Shown: positions 18,440 through 27,821 of the stretch, in pieces
Position numbering within the stretch: position 1 is the first letter of the stretch
How the letters are laid out: each line of letters opens with the position of its first letter
Assembly (NCBI GenBank): GCA_044235645.1
Contig: JBIIHQ010000002.1
Span: 1 to 64,000 of the forward strand
From: OMIW01 sp044235645
GTDB taxonomy: Bacteria > Bdellovibrionota_C > UBA2361 > OMIW01
DNA: 64,000 nt
Direction: 5' to 3'
The notes under the pieces: generated by a model
Database searches by the model: none
What the model was told of the DNA's origin: nothing
The model's input: the letters and a program-made list of their open reading frames with translations, nothing else
Made by a program: the position numbers and the translations under genes

Positions 18440-18760
18440 TTACTCTGGAACCTCGGTCATGATCGCCTCGAGGGGGTGCTCCGCTGCTCGCGCCCGCTCG
18501 CGAACCTCGACCACCTTCGCCTCGGCGATCTGCCGAGAGTAGATCCCACACACCGCCCTTCCCTGATGATGCACCTCAAGCATCAACCGAACCGCTTCTG
18601 CGGGACTCTTTCGGAATGTCGTCTCTAAAATCGAGACGACGAAATCCATTGGCGTGTAGTCGTCGTTGAGAAGGAGCACCTGATATTCCCGTGGCTGCCT
18701 CGTCTTGACCTCTTTTTTGGTGACCGCAACAACATCACCCTTCGACCCAGATCTGGTCAT
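18440..18760 (-). CDS. clpS: ClpS, N-degron adaptor for ClpAP
   Basis: The protein has about 106 residues. The core reads YQVLLLNDDYTPMDFVVSIL, the ClpS signature that forms the pocket for N-terminal aromatic or leucine residues, followed by VHHQGRAVCGIYSRQIAEAK, which contacts ClpA. The start at 18760 (MTRSGSKGD) has GGGAG about 9 bases upstream; an upstream frame extension looks non-coding. clpA follows 34 bases after the stop, and aat starts on the other strand about 200 bases away. The three genes form a compact N-degron cluster. Confidence 0.95.
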   Translation of the reverse strand: MTRSGSKGDVVAVTKKEVKTRQPREYQVLLLNDDYTPMDFVVSILETTFRKSPAEAVRLMLEVHHQGRAVCGIYSRQIAEAKVVEVRERARAAEHPLEAIMTEVPE

Positions 18761-18957
18761 ACACTCGCGCTCCCGTTTCGGCACATGAGCACCGCTTATT
18801 AACACTTCCTTCCATGGTATCCCGACACTTTCGTGTCCACAATAAAAACCCCTGTTTGAGGGCAAGCCACGTTTTCGAGAACATTCCCACTCTATTTTTC
18901 ATGGTGGAAGGCTCTGATATATTTTGTAGAGCTTTAAATCCTACCGATATCGCCCCC

Positions 18958-19593
18958 ATGCCTATTACCGCCTTTCCACCCCTCGAATTAGCGCTTCCTT
19001 CGGGGCTCCTCGCGATAGGGGGCGACCTCTCTGTTCCCTCTCTCCTTCTCGCGTATCGATCCGGCATATTTCCGTGGCCGCACGATGACCACGAACTCCT
19101 CTGGTTTTCCCCACCCACCCGCACCGTTCTCTTTTTCAAAGACCTCCGCATTCCTCGTTCGCTAAAAAAGGGCCTCCGCCGTACCTCACTCTCATTCAGA
19201 GTCAACACTGCGTGCGAAGAGGTGATTGAACGGTGCAGCGAACTACACAATCGAGGCGACCAGTCTGCCACCTGGATCACCCCAGGAATGAAATCTGCTT
19301 ACGTCGACCTTCACCGTGAGGGATATTGCATCAGTTTTGAGTCGTGGCGGTCAGAGATGCTGGTCGGCGGCATGTACGGCGTCCTCATAAACCGCTTCTT
19401 TGCCGGGGAATCCATGTTCTACCGCGAGCCGAACGGGTCGAAGATATCCCTTGTTCGGGGCCTTGCATATCTCGCTGAACGAGGGGTCGAGTGGATGGAC
19501 TGTCAGATGAGCAGTGCCCTCGTGATGCAGCTCGGGGCGCGAGAGGTTAGGCGGGAGGAGTATGGCGAGATGCTGCGGGCGGTAGTGGGATGA
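18958..19593 (+). CDS. aat: Leucyl/phenylalanyl-tRNA-protein transferase
   Basis: Aat adds Leu or Phe from charged tRNA to proteins with N-terminal Arg or Lys, creating ligands for ClpS. Family signatures are clear: FPPLELALPSGLLAIGGDLS, LLLAYRSGIFPWP, LWFSPPTRTVLF, ATWITPGMKSAYVDLH, GGMYGVLINRFFAGESMF and WMDCQMSS. ATG 18958 (MPITAFPP) puts the conserved start at the N-terminus; an in-frame ATG at 18901 would add 19 residues. Neither has a strong ribosome binding site. It is divergent from clpS-clpA, so one intergenic region probably controls the whole pathway. Confidence 0.93.
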   Translation: MPITAFPPLELALPSGLLAIGGDLSVPSLLLAYRSGIFPWPHDDHELLWFSPPTRTVLFFKDLRIPRSLKKGLRRTSLSFRVNTACEEVIERCSELHNRGDQSATWITPGMKSAYVDLHREGYCISFESWRSEMLVGGMYGVLINRFFAGESMFYREPNGSKISLVRGLAYLAERGVEWMDCQMSSALVMQLGAREVRREEYGEMLRAVVG

Positions 19594-19653
19594 GGAGGTA
19601 CCCTTACCTCACCCTCATACCCTTAGCTCACCTCTCAGAGATCCCTCGAGGAT

Positions 19654-21231
19654 CTATCGCTGGCGGCGAAGATCAACACCAATCACATTCGAGGAGAGAC
19701 CAACCCCATCGGTCGCAGACACCAATAGTCGATACCGAGCACCCCTAACCCTGTCGATGTCAAACCGGTAGAGACTCGACCCTGCGCTCATTCCTGATAT
19801 CCGCTTTCTCTGCACTCGTCCTTTTGGGGACTTACTGCCCGTTCTGGTGTTCGGCGGGAACTGAATTTTCAGATCAGCCGTTACGGCAGCGATACCGGAT
19901 GAGACAGGACCACCGTCGACCACCTCCACAAAGACCGTTGCTCGGTACGGTCGATATCGCTCACCAGCTCGTGTAACTGAAGGGGCCGTCTGGTCTGAAG
20001 GCATCGGAGTAACCGTTGAAGTCGGTTGAGGGGTCGGTTCAGCGCCTCGAACCAGAACAGATTCTGAGCCAACCTGCGCCGTGCCCCCCTCGTTTGTCGC
20101 GGAGGTTACCACCGTCAAAAACTTGTCGCCAAACTCATCTGAAAGCGCAACTATGTTCGTGGTCGTGCTGGCAAGCAGGTTGCCACCGTCATCATACCAT
20201 TCATAGGCAACGGACGTGAGCGGGTCTCCACGCCACGGGACGGCCGATACCTCCGCGTAGCCTCCGACGCGGAGATCCCCCGTGAGCACCGTCTGCCCAA
20301 AAAAGCTCGGCACCCTCGGAGCTATAATAGGCCGACTGGCGATAAATTCATTGCCAGCTGCAACATGAGAGTACACTCCATAAGTCTTGGAGCTCGCGCA
20401 CTCAAATCCCCAGCTAACTACCCCTATCTGAACTGGGCGGCCGTCCACCGAGACGACGAGAGGACCTCCCGAATCCCCGAAGCATGAATCAGGTCGTAGG
20501 TCGGAGCTGGAAAGCTCACCGGCACACACCATGGTGGCTGAGTCTAAAAAACGACCGTTTGCCTCAAGACAGGTCTGAGAGCTAACCACGGGAACCGACG
20601 CCTCTCTCAGATCATCGGGCAAAATGGGAAGTTTTGGGTCCATGAATCCCCATCCAAGAACCTTTGCTGGCGTCCCTGCGGTATACAATTCGCTTAGAAA
20701 TGGGGTAGCGACTTCGATGGGGGTATAAAGAACAGGCGAGTCAAGTTTTAGCAGCGCATAATCAAAGCGAAGCGTCCTCGGGTCATAATTGGGGTGAATA
20801 ACGGCACCCCGAACATTCATCCGCTGGCCGGTGTTTGAACTCAGTCGGTTCTGTCCGAGCAAAATATCATAAAAATCGGGATCGACTGCGCTTCCGGAGA
20901 AATCGGTGACACAATGAGCCGCCGTTAGAACCCATTGAGGCGCAATGAGGGTGCCGCCACAGAAATGCTCGTCCACAGCGCGCCCGTTATAATTTTGCAC
21001 TAAAGCCACCATCCATGGATATGCACCATCAGGAGATTTGGAGCCCGAGATAATACGAGCAGGTCCCGGTCCTCCCACGTCAACATCAGCAAGCGCCCCG
21101 CGACCAATAAAAATCAAACTGACAAACAGGGCTGTTAAAAGCGATTGCCCAAACACACGGCCAATTCGATCTCCTTTTATGAACGGGATCAAGCAACCTC
21201 GATAGTGATTGTTCTGACTAAAATTGTTCAC
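19654..21231 (-). CDS. Secreted trypsin-like serine protease (S1) with C-terminal domains
   Basis: The protein has about 525 residues. A hydrophobic export segment (FGQSLLTALFVSLIFIGRGALA) precedes the peptidase. The S1 fold starts with the activation junction RIISGSKSPDGAYPWMVAL. It carries the triad H106 (VLTAAHCV), D157 (RFDYALLKL) and S254 (SCFGDSGGPLVV), plus paired cysteines. A GTG at 21231 starts the long frame; a GTG ending at 21156, preceded by AAAGGAGAT, would give a shorter signal peptide and is a good alternative. After the protease come an Ig-like region (YEWYDDGGNLL), a Pro/Thr-rich linker (TPQPTSTVTPMPS) and another beta-rich domain. It is probably secreted or surface-attached. 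Confidence 0.9.
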   Translation of the reverse strand: MNNFSQNNHYRGCLIPFIKGDRIGRVFGQSLLTALFVSLIFIGRGALADVDVGGPGPARIISGSKSPDGAYPWMVALVQNYNGRAVDEHFCGGTLIAPQWVLTAAHCVTDFSGSAVDPDFYDILLGQNRLSSNTGQRMNVRGAVIHPNYDPRTLRFDYALLKLDSPVLYTPIEVATPFLSELYTAGTPAKVLGWGFMDPKLPILPDDLREASVPVVSSQTCLEANGRFLDSATMVCAGELSSSDLRPDSCFGDSGGPLVVSVDGRPVQIGVVSWGFECASSKTYGVYSHVAAGNEFIASRPIIAPRVPSFFGQTVLTGDLRVGGYAEVSAVPWRGDPLTSVAYEWYDDGGNLLASTTTNIVALSDEFGDKFLTVVTSATNEGGTAQVGSESVLVRGAEPTPQPTSTVTPMPSDQTAPSVTRAGERYRPYRATVFVEVVDGGPVSSGIAAVTADLKIQFPPNTRTGSKSPKGRVQRKRISGMSAGSSLYRFDIDRVRGARYRLLVSATDGVGLSSNVIGVDLRRQR

Positions 21232-21699
21232 TTTGTTCTCTCAGATCAGCGACCAAGTCCAACAACTTTCAATTGGGTCATAATTTCTTTCCCAGCTGAA
21301 AATCCAGTTCCTCACGATTCGGATTCAGCTCCAATCCGGGTAAGTCGGCGATCACCGTCCTGCCCTGTAGCTTTATCTGCCTTTCGGCTCCGGGTTTCCT
21401 TCGGACTCTCACACTACCAGAGCGAGGTGAGGAGTGGATGGAATGCCGTGCGATAAGCCGATTGAGGATGGCGGGGTGAGTGTTGCTCGCGATAACATTT
21501 GTTTTACAAGCCAAACATTAGACGTGCACACAACTATTTTAGAGTGTTGAAAAACCTCATTTATCCTCCCCTCGGAGCCGGTGCCTGATCGGGCCAACCC
21601 TGGCTCGATGCCTTAATCACTCCTTGACTCGTATTGATACCTTGGAATAGAAAGTCCCTCTCCCGGGCAGCTTATTCTTACCCTTATCAAAACAAACCC
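21232..21699. other. Divergent intergenic stretch, no supported gene
   Basis: This lies between the divergent protease and maiA-like genes and should hold both promoters. A 78-codon minus-strand frame (21278-21514) has a protein-like tail (GRTVIADLPGLELNPNREEL) but no ribosome binding site and a poor N-terminus, so I leave it uncalled. Confidence 0.4.
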
Positions 21700-22341
21700 A
21701 TGAAACTCTATACTTACTGGCGCTCCACCGCCGCCTACCGCGTCCGGATTGCTCTCGCCCTCAAGAATATTCCTCACCAATCAGTGACCGTTCACCTAAT
21801 CAAAGACGGAGGCCAACAACGGCACGAAGCATACTCTCAGAAAAATCCTCACCAACTCGTGCCGCTTCTTGAACTTGACGACGGACGGTGTATCGCGCAG
21901 TCGCTTGCAATTATCGAGTACCTCGACGAAATGGTTCCCTCCCCGCCCCTTCTTCCCAACGATCCAGTCCTTCGGGCTCAGGTCCGCAGCGTCGCTCTCG
22001 CCATCGCCTGTGATATCCATCCCCTCAATAATCTGCGGGTCACTCAATACCTCACGAGCACCCTTGAGGCTTCAGAGGAAGCCAAGAAGGAGTGGTACGC
22101 ACACTGGATTACACTCGGATTTGCCGCTATAGAAAAAACTCTGAGCACCGTTCCTGGCCCCTTTGCGTTCGGTTCGCAGATATCACTTGCCGATCTCTAC
22201 ATCGTTCCGCAGGTCTACAACGCACGGCGATTCTCAATCCCGTTAGATAGATACCCCCGACTTCTTGCTATCGACGAGGCCTGTGCATCATTACAACCGT
22301 TTCAGGATGCGCGACCCGAGGCACAGATCGATGCAATGTAG
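21700..22341 (+). CDS. maiA: Zeta-class glutathione transferase, probable maleylacetoacetate isomerase
   Basis: The protein has 213 residues. It begins MKLYTYWRSTAAYRVRIALA, the zeta-class signature in which the serine region after YWRS activates glutathione. QKNPHQLVPLLELDDG and QSLAIIEYLDE complete the thioredoxin-like domain. The helical domain contains DIHPLNNLRV and ISLADLYIVPQVYNARRF, both typical of MaiA. The enzyme isomerises maleylacetoacetate to fumarylacetoacetate in tyrosine/homogentisate breakdown. No other gene of that pathway is adjacent, so another zeta-GST role is possible. The gene converges on selO with a gap of about 30 bases. Confidence 0.88.
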   Translation: MKLYTYWRSTAAYRVRIALALKNIPHQSVTVHLIKDGGQQRHEAYSQKNPHQLVPLLELDDGRCIAQSLAIIEYLDEMVPSPPLLPNDPVLRAQVRSVALAIACDIHPLNNLRVTQYLTSTLEASEEAKKEWYAHWITLGFAAIEKTLSTVPGPFAFGSQISLADLYIVPQVYNARRFSIPLDRYPRLLAIDEACASLQPFQDARPEAQIDAM

Positions 22342-22372
22342 CCATCCCTCCATTTGTTAATTCATTACCAGA

Positions 22373-23806
22373 TCACGTCCCACAAAAAGTGCGATAATCG
22401 GGATCATCTCCGGCTGGTACAGCTCCAAATTCTGCATCTTCGGTAAACGGATCCCGCACCGCCGCAACGAGTCGAGTCATCAGGGAAAAATCCCCCTCCT
22501 CTGCTCCCTTGCGAAGCGCCTCTTCAACGAGATGATTACGTGCGATAACAGCAGGGTTGATCTGTCGCATATCGGCAAGAGTCTCCCAAAATGCTCGCCC
22601 ATTTCGCTCCGACCTGGTCCGCTCTCGCCACCTTATCATCCATGACGCCAACGCTGGAGACCGAATATTTCCCTCATCATCCGAAAGGGAACGAAATGTC
22701 CCCGTGTAATCGAGCCTTGCTTGCCGCATGATTTCAAGAAGGTCTGATATAAGCGAAGCATCTCCTTCTTCAACCGATTTGAGTCCGATCTTCGCTCGCA
22801 TACCCCGCAGCCAATACTCGGCATAGATGCCGGGGACCTCATCAACAAGCCCCTGTGCAAGCGCTATCGCGCGCTCCCTTTCTCTGTCGAGCAGCGGAAC
22901 GAGCGCCTCGACTAAACGAGCACTATTCCACTGAATGATCCGAGGCTGAGCACCGAACGCATATCGCCCACCCCGATCGATTGAACTAAATACCGTCGCC
23001 GGGTCATACCGATTCATCCACGCGCACGGCCCAAAATCAATACTTTCGCCCGAAACGGCAACATTGTCCGTATTCATGACCCCGTGAATAAATCCCACGC
23101 ACATCCACTGGGCAATAAGCGCTGCCTGTCTCTCAATAATCGAACGGGCGAGCTGATACCAACGATCCTCCTGGCCACCTATCGCTTGATAATGGCGGCG
23201 TATAACGTAGTCAGCGAGCGCGCTGAGAGACTCCCTGTCACCATGCATTGCCGCGAATTGGAAGGTCCCAATACGCACGTGGCTCTGCGCAATACGGACC
23301 TGAATACCGCCGGGAAGCGGTCGCTCCCGCATCACCACCTCGCCCGTCGATACAACCGCGAGGGTTCGTGTCGCTGGAATCCCGAGCGCATGCAGGGCCT
23401 CGCCGATGATATATTCACGCAACATCGGTCCCAGCGCTGCCCGTCCATCACCCCGCCGGGAAAATGGGGTCTGCCCCGAACCCTTCAGTTGCACATCAAA
23501 AGAGGCCCCGTCAATGGCCACTACCTCCCCCAGCAATACCGCGCGTCCATCGCCCAGCACGGGCACAAATTGGCCAAATTGGTGACCCGCATACGCAAGG
23601 GCGAGGGGGATGGACCCGTGAGGAGATCTGCCCCCTGAAAGAACCGTCAGAATCTCCGGACTCTCCAGGTCTTCAAAACGACACCCAAGTTCCCCCGCTA
23701 ATGGTCGATTGAGGACGACAAAAGATGGCTGCACCACCGGAGTCGGCAGCACCCGTTCGAAGAACAGAGCGGGGAGGTCAAGGTAGCTCGGAGGATGTAA
23801 GTGCAT
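22373..23806 (-). CDS. selO: SelO (YdiU), protein AMP-transferase pseudokinase
   Basis: The protein has about 477 residues. Hallmarks are LAYAGHQFGQFVPVLGDGRA, the nucleotide-binding QLKGSGQTPFSRRGDGRAAL, MLREYIIGEALHALGIPATR, and the metal-site region FIHGVMNTDNVAVSGESIDFGPCAWMN (split here by description only; each part is visible). SelO proteins transfer AMP to hydroxyl side chains and act in redox stress. The protein ends FCGT, with cysteine near the C-terminus where some homologues have selenocysteine. ATG 23806 (MHLHPPSYLDL) fits the family start; a TTG at 23887 is a weaker alternative. An 18-bp palindrome lies about 145 bases upstream. Confidence 0.94.
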   Translation of the reverse strand: MHLHPPSYLDLPALFFERVLPTPVVQPSFVVLNRPLAGELGCRFEDLESPEILTVLSGGRSPHGSIPLALAYAGHQFGQFVPVLGDGRAVLLGEVVAIDGASFDVQLKGSGQTPFSRRGDGRAALGPMLREYIIGEALHALGIPATRTLAVVSTGEVVMRERPLPGGIQVRIAQSHVRIGTFQFAAMHGDRESLSALADYVIRRHYQAIGGQEDRWYQLARSIIERQAALIAQWMCVGFIHGVMNTDNVAVSGESIDFGPCAWMNRYDPATVFSSIDRGGRYAFGAQPRIIQWNSARLVEALVPLLDRERERAIALAQGLVDEVPGIYAEYWLRGMRAKIGLKSVEEGDASLISDLLEIMRQARLDYTGTFRSLSDDEGNIRSPALASWMIRWRERTRSERNGRAFWETLADMRQINPAVIARNHLVEEALRKGAEEGDFSLMTRLVAAVRDPFTEDAEFGAVPAGDDPDYRTFCGT

Positions 23807-23948
23807 GATGATGACCGCGTTAACCGACAAGGGAATTTCTTGTCGGGTATGGTACACCCAGTTGGTGGGGAGGAAAATTGGGGGCAAGGAGGGTAGGCGA
23901 TAGTGACCTTGCTCAAAACAATACCTAATTACTCAATTATTTTATCCC

Positions 23949-23966
23949 GATTGATCATGATCAATC
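23949..23966. promoter_or_regulatory. 18-bp perfect palindrome upstream of selO
   Basis: GATTGATCATGATCAATC is perfectly symmetrical. It sits about 145 bases upstream of the selO start in AT-rich DNA and could be an operator for a dimeric regulator. No function is proven. Confidence 0.35.
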
Positions 23967-24701
23967 CGATCCTCCGAGATGTCATCTGCCGATGCAGGGA
24001 TCAGAAGAAATGTGGAAAATCTCGACAAATGTGTGCAAGCGCCTCTCGTAGCAGATGACCACACCTAATTGAGAGAATATTCAAATCTCTGAGCTCACAT
24101 CGAACATTACGCAGCACCGTCACCTACGATTCGTTACGTGGTTCAGTGGCCGCGCTCATGATGGGCCTTGTGGTCCTGCATGTAGTGCATCAGGACTCGA
24201 CTGTTATTCTGATCCACGTGGCCCCAGCGACTCTGGGCCGGGTGGCTCCGGACAACAAATGGGGGGTGCAGGCCGTGGGGGAACAGGAGAAGAGGGATAA
24301 ATGAGCACGAAATGCACAGGGCATGCTGAAACCGACGATTCCTGAATACCTAACCCCTACTAAAGCTTAATTGAATAAAGCTCGTATTCCCCTCGAAAAG
24401 GTCGCAGTTTGTTCCCCCATCAAATTAACCAGCCCATTCTCGAGACGATTCCAGTCGCCCTCCTGGGAGAAATCATGATCCTGTGAAAACCGAACATTGA
24501 GGTCCCCTAGCTGCTCTGTTTTTCTATCGACATCATCAATGTGAGAGGAAAAAGCGAAATCTATGAGGTAGGGGACAAAGCCTTTGTTGGTGTCAAAATA
24601 CCCCGAAGCCCAAAGGGGCGAAGGCTCAGCTCCGCGTTAGGCCATCCAACCACCAAGATGCGAAAAAGCCCTGTGGAACGGAGACTAAATCGCCGATACG
24701 A
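23967..24701. other. Long stretch without a convincing gene
   Basis: About 735 bases hold no gene I can support. A 48-codon plus-strand frame at 24158-24304 (MMGLVVLHVVHQDST start) is open but lacks a ribosome binding site. The M48-like frame below stays open back to 24567 without an ATG, so part of that gene may have been here before decay. Confidence 0.35.
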
Positions 24702-25796
24702 TTGATAAATAACGATGGGACTGTCCTATCGCTTGCGCCTGCGGAAAATCTGCCTGGTGTCGTTTTTATATCTTATTGGAATCACCGAACCCAAACTTTC
24801 ATCCACGGTGAGGTCAATACCACGTCGAGCTTATTCGGGGAGGTTAGTGGTACAGTGAGAGGGTCACCGATCGAGGACGACAGGGCACTGGGATTAATCG
24901 CGGGAGCGTTACGGGGGAGCTCACTTGTTCCCGAAAAGTCAGTTCCCTTGCCCCCGTCTCTCCCAGACCCAACACTTGCTCGCTATCCGGACCCGAACAA
25001 GGTAAACCCTGAGCATTATGTATACCCACAGCCAATACCAGTAGCGAAAGAAAGCTGTACTGAACGTTCGTGCACGAGCGTGAGTCCGCATGAAGTTGCT
25101 CAGGTCCTCGCTAATCTGCCTGACTTCGACCGACATCGACCGTCGAACGCTGGACAAAGAGGGGCAGATAACAACTCGGACCTAGAGAATCTCAGACTGG
25201 CAGGAAGACTTTTGAAGCCCATCCCCGAGGCTCAAAGGATCCTCACGCAACTCGAGTCTGCCGTCGGTGGGCCAAAATTTAACCTTCTGATCGTGGATTC
25301 CCCCTATCCTCATGCGGAATCGAGAGAGAACGGATCTATCGTCGTCACAACCGGTTTCTCAAATCTCCTCGAGCGAAAATACCCAGAGCCGGCTAAAAGG
25401 GTGCAAGCATGGGCCACTGTTCTTGCTCATGAAATGGCCCACGATCTTTCCGATCACGTGCTACGCCGGAGGGATTTCCCCGCCTCATCCAAATCAGACC
25501 GTCCAGCATTTGTGGACACGTTGGCAAGAGCCGCGCTTGAGAGGAGGTTTGAGTTGGAGGCTGATCGAGTGGGCAACATTATTGCGAGCAGGGCCGGTCT
25601 TCACCCCCTCGATCCGGTTGAATTGCGTGACCTCCTCGAAACGATGAGAGGTATGGGAAAAAGCTTTCCTCCAGGCCTCTATCCAGTCTTTCTCAAGTAT
25701 TCGGAAACCAATCCAAGCGCAGAGGGGCCCGCCTATTCACAATCGCACCCTTCCCCCGACACGCGGAAGACAGCCCTTGAGGCAACTCGGAAATAA
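24702..25796 (+). CDS. M48-like zinc metallopeptidase, start uncertain
   Basis: The frame has 364 codons. The peptidase core is in the second half: NGSIVVTTGFSNLLE, then the zinc motif HEMAH in TVLAHEMAHDLSDHVL, and a third-ligand glutamate in RRFELEADRVGNII. This layout is that of M48 peptidases. The first ~180 residues are unlike the usual membrane or lipoprotein N-terminus: proline-rich with short cysteine motifs. The only start is TTG 24702, without a ribosome binding site, and the frame is open upstream without an ATG. I suspect a 5'-damaged or unusual gene. The zinc motif itself is intact. Confidence 0.65.
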   Translation: MINNDGTVLSLAPAENLPGVVFISYWNHRTQTFIHGEVNTTSSLFGEVSGTVRGSPIEDDRALGLIAGALRGSSLVPEKSVPLPPSLPDPTLARYPDPNKVNPEHYVYPQPIPVAKESCTERSCTSVSPHEVAQVLANLPDFDRHRPSNAGQRGADNNSDLENLRLAGRLLKPIPEAQRILTQLESAVGGPKFNLLIVDSPYPHAESRENGSIVVTTGFSNLLERKYPEPAKRVQAWATVLAHEMAHDLSDHVLRRRDFPASSKSDRPAFVDTLARAALERRFELEADRVGNIIASRAGLHPLDPVELRDLLETMRGMGKSFPPGLYPVFLKYSETNPSAEGPAYSQSHPSPDTRKTALEATRK

Positions 25797-25875
25797 CCGG
25801 ACTCCCTCGCTTCCAGGTTTCGATGGTAAAAAAGGTCCTCCAATAAAGCTCCGAAGGGTCGCCTCTGGCCCACAA

Positions 25876-26613
25876 TCACCCTTCGACCCCTCGTCGCCAT
25901 GCAAGAGCCTCTTCCACAAAAATCCTAAAAAGCTCTCTAAATCGGGGCTCGATATCGCTGTAAAGCGTTTCAGGGTGGCACTGAACCCCCACGACAAAGT
26001 GCCCTTCTTCCGTTCCCTCGACCCCCTCAATGACACCGTCTGGAGCGAATGCGACAGCGCGTAGTCCCTCCCCCAGCACCTTTATTGATTGATGATGGAG
26101 CGAATTTACCTCAATCGTCCCGACAGAGAGGATATCTCGGAGCCGTGCCCCCTCGATGATTGATATCGGATGAACTAACTCGCACCAATCACCCTCGTTG
26201 TGCACCATACCATTTCCTCTCTGGGTCGGAAGATCCTGATAGAGTGTTCCTCCATAGGCGACATTAAGGAGCTGCGCACCGCGACACACGCCGAGTATCG
26301 GCTTTTTGTCACGACGGGCCCAATTAATAAGAGTAAGCTCGACCTCGTCTTTACCTGAATGATGAGCTCCACACTCTGCAAGACGCTCCTCCCCATACTG
26401 ATTCGGGTCGATATCATCGCCACCCGGCAAGAACACCCCATGAGCAAGTTCATAGTACAGCGCCAACTGTTCGCGATTAGGAACAGGTGGTATCGCGATC
26501 GGAACCGCCCCCCCCGCCAACACACATGAGAAATACGTCGAATGGTCACCCCATATCGGTGAACCATCAGGGGCTGGACGCTCAGAGAGGGTGACGGTAA
26601 TCAGTGGCTTCAT
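25876..26613 (-). CDS. Class I glutamine-amidotransferase-like hydrolase (peptidase C26, PuuD-like)
   Basis: The protein has 245 residues. The catalytic cysteine is in ILGVCRGAQLLNVAYGG, and the His-Glu pair is in VVGVQCHPETLYS. GVFLPGGDDIDPNQYGEE and LHHQSIKVLGEGL are typical of gamma-glutamyl-gamma-aminobutyrate hydrolases, which release GABA in putrescine breakdown. ATG 26613 (MKPLITVTLSERP) has GGAAGGACC upstream; longer versions add unlikely sequence. No other putrescine gene is near, so the exact gamma-glutamyl substrate is open. Confidence 0.87.
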   Translation of the reverse strand: MKPLITVTLSERPAPDGSPIWGDHSTYFSCVLAGGAVPIAIPPVPNREQLALYYELAHGVFLPGGDDIDPNQYGEERLAECGAHHSGKDEVELTLINWARRDKKPILGVCRGAQLLNVAYGGTLYQDLPTQRGNGMVHNEGDWCELVHPISIIEGARLRDILSVGTIEVNSLHHQSIKVLGEGLRAVAFAPDGVIEGVEGTEEGHFVVGVQCHPETLYSDIEPRFRELFRIFVEEALAWRRGVEG

Positions 26614-26686
26614 TGAGGTCCTTCCAACTTTAAGAATCAAGGAGAGATGAATTGAAGCAAAACAAAACAGCACCTCCAACAACGAA

Positions 26687-26926
26687 TTACACGATTTTTC
26701 TCCAACAGATGCTGAGTTCCCCTTCAAGAATTTTTCGCTTTGGGAGAGGTGAGGGTTTATCGGCAACATCGATGAGTGAGGGGTCGCAGAAGATGATGCC
26801 TGAGACTTTTAATTTAGGTTGCTGACAAATGGCCCCTCGAGCTCGGGCTATTTCAACACCTCTTGTTTTTCTTCGGCGATTCCGACCGTGAACGATTTCG
26901 CCACCGACATCATTCACGGTCATCAT
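26687..26926 (-). CDS. Small hypothetical protein downstream of the 155-residue gene
   Basis: This 79-codon basic frame starts MMTVNDVGGEIVHGRNRRR, 10 bases after the stop of the upstream minus-strand gene. There is no clear ribosome binding site, though coupling could compensate. I see no domain or membrane segment. It may be a chance frame. Confidence 0.25.
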   Translation of the reverse strand: MMTVNDVGGEIVHGRNRRRKTRGVEIARARGAICQQPKLKVSGIIFCDPSLIDVADKPSPLPKRKILEGELSICWRKIV

Positions 26927-26936
26927 TCAAGGATGG

Positions 26937-27404
26937 TCAATCAGCCAGGATTGCCCCCGGGACTGTCGGTAATCGTGCCGTCGCGGTCAGTGATTGATCT
27001 GATAGAAGAGTCGTCCCGATTTTGGCGAGTTTTTTGTCCCACGCACTTTGCCTTTTTTCGAGAATAGTGAACGGGCTTGAATATTCGAACGTTAACTCCC
27101 GTAATCGATGGAGCCCTGAAATCCGAGAAAAATCGATTTGAGGCGGAGAGACGCCTTCATCAAGGATGATTTTGACGTTAGGATTCGCTCCTTTCAGGGA
27201 GGTTCCATCTACTGAGCTACCATCATGCATAATTTTCCAGAGATTTGAAGTAATATCTCGCTCGAGTTTTCCGGAATCTGCATCCTCCGCCTGCTGATCA
27301 ATTATTTCCCTCAATAACTCTCTCCCTCTTGGTCCGTCCAGCGGACATGTCGTTGATAAATTCAGTACTAGTAAATTCTCTGCCGTGTCATAAGTCGGTC
27401 TCAT
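26937..27404 (-). CDS. Hypothetical protein, about 155 residues
   Basis: I do not recognise this protein. The start is convincing: AAAAGGAGAGAATT runs right up to the ATG at 27404. The sequence (MRPTYDTAENLLVLNLSTTC at the start, later LHRLRELTFEYSSPF) is soluble, with mixed alpha/beta character and no signal peptide. Its neighbours on both sides have different roles, so context gives no hint of function. Confidence 0.55.
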   Translation of the reverse strand: MRPTYDTAENLLVLNLSTTCPLDGPRGRELLREIIDQQAEDADSGKLERDITSNLWKIMHDGSSVDGTSLKGANPNVKIILDEGVSPPQIDFSRISGLHRLRELTFEYSSPFTILEKRQSAWDKKLAKIGTTLLSDQSLTATARLPTVPGAILAD

Positions 27405-27821
27405 AATTCTCTCCTTTTGTCATAAGTATCCATTCGATCGAACTCGATGATTCGATTTCAGGATGGACTTCAACCACTACCAGATGATTCGGAGTAATTA
27501 CAAGTATTGTTCTTGGAGGATTTAACTTATCAGCTTAAAGACTAAGGGTTCACCCAGGACACTTTAGCTACTCGCGGTGGCACTTCAGCGTTTCACGCCA
27601 GAACTGTGGTGCCACAAGTAAGGACTAATTGCTGAACGCCTCAAAAGGGTCGGAACTATTTAAATAGTGCTCGAGGATCTGGTCGCAACAAATTTGATTA
27701 TCAGAAAACCGCGGGCTTGTTAGCGCCTTACCCACCCGCCCCTACCAATAAGCAGTGAGCACGGCCGAGGACTCAAAACGACCCGAATCAGCAAGGGCGA
27801 GCCTCGCGAAAAATCGCCAGA
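27405..27821. other. Intergenic stretch with a 7-bp inverted repeat
   Basis: No gene is supported. GTGGCAC (27577-27583) and GTGCCAC (27609-27615) form an inverted repeat with a 25-base spacer. The stretch carries the promoter of the 155-residue gene and the ung 3' end. Confidence 0.4.

Noticed and set aside
24158..24304. 48-codon plus-strand frame in the selO to M48 gap
   Set aside because: It is open and starts with tandem ATGs, but has no ribosome binding site or recognisable features, so chance cannot be excluded.
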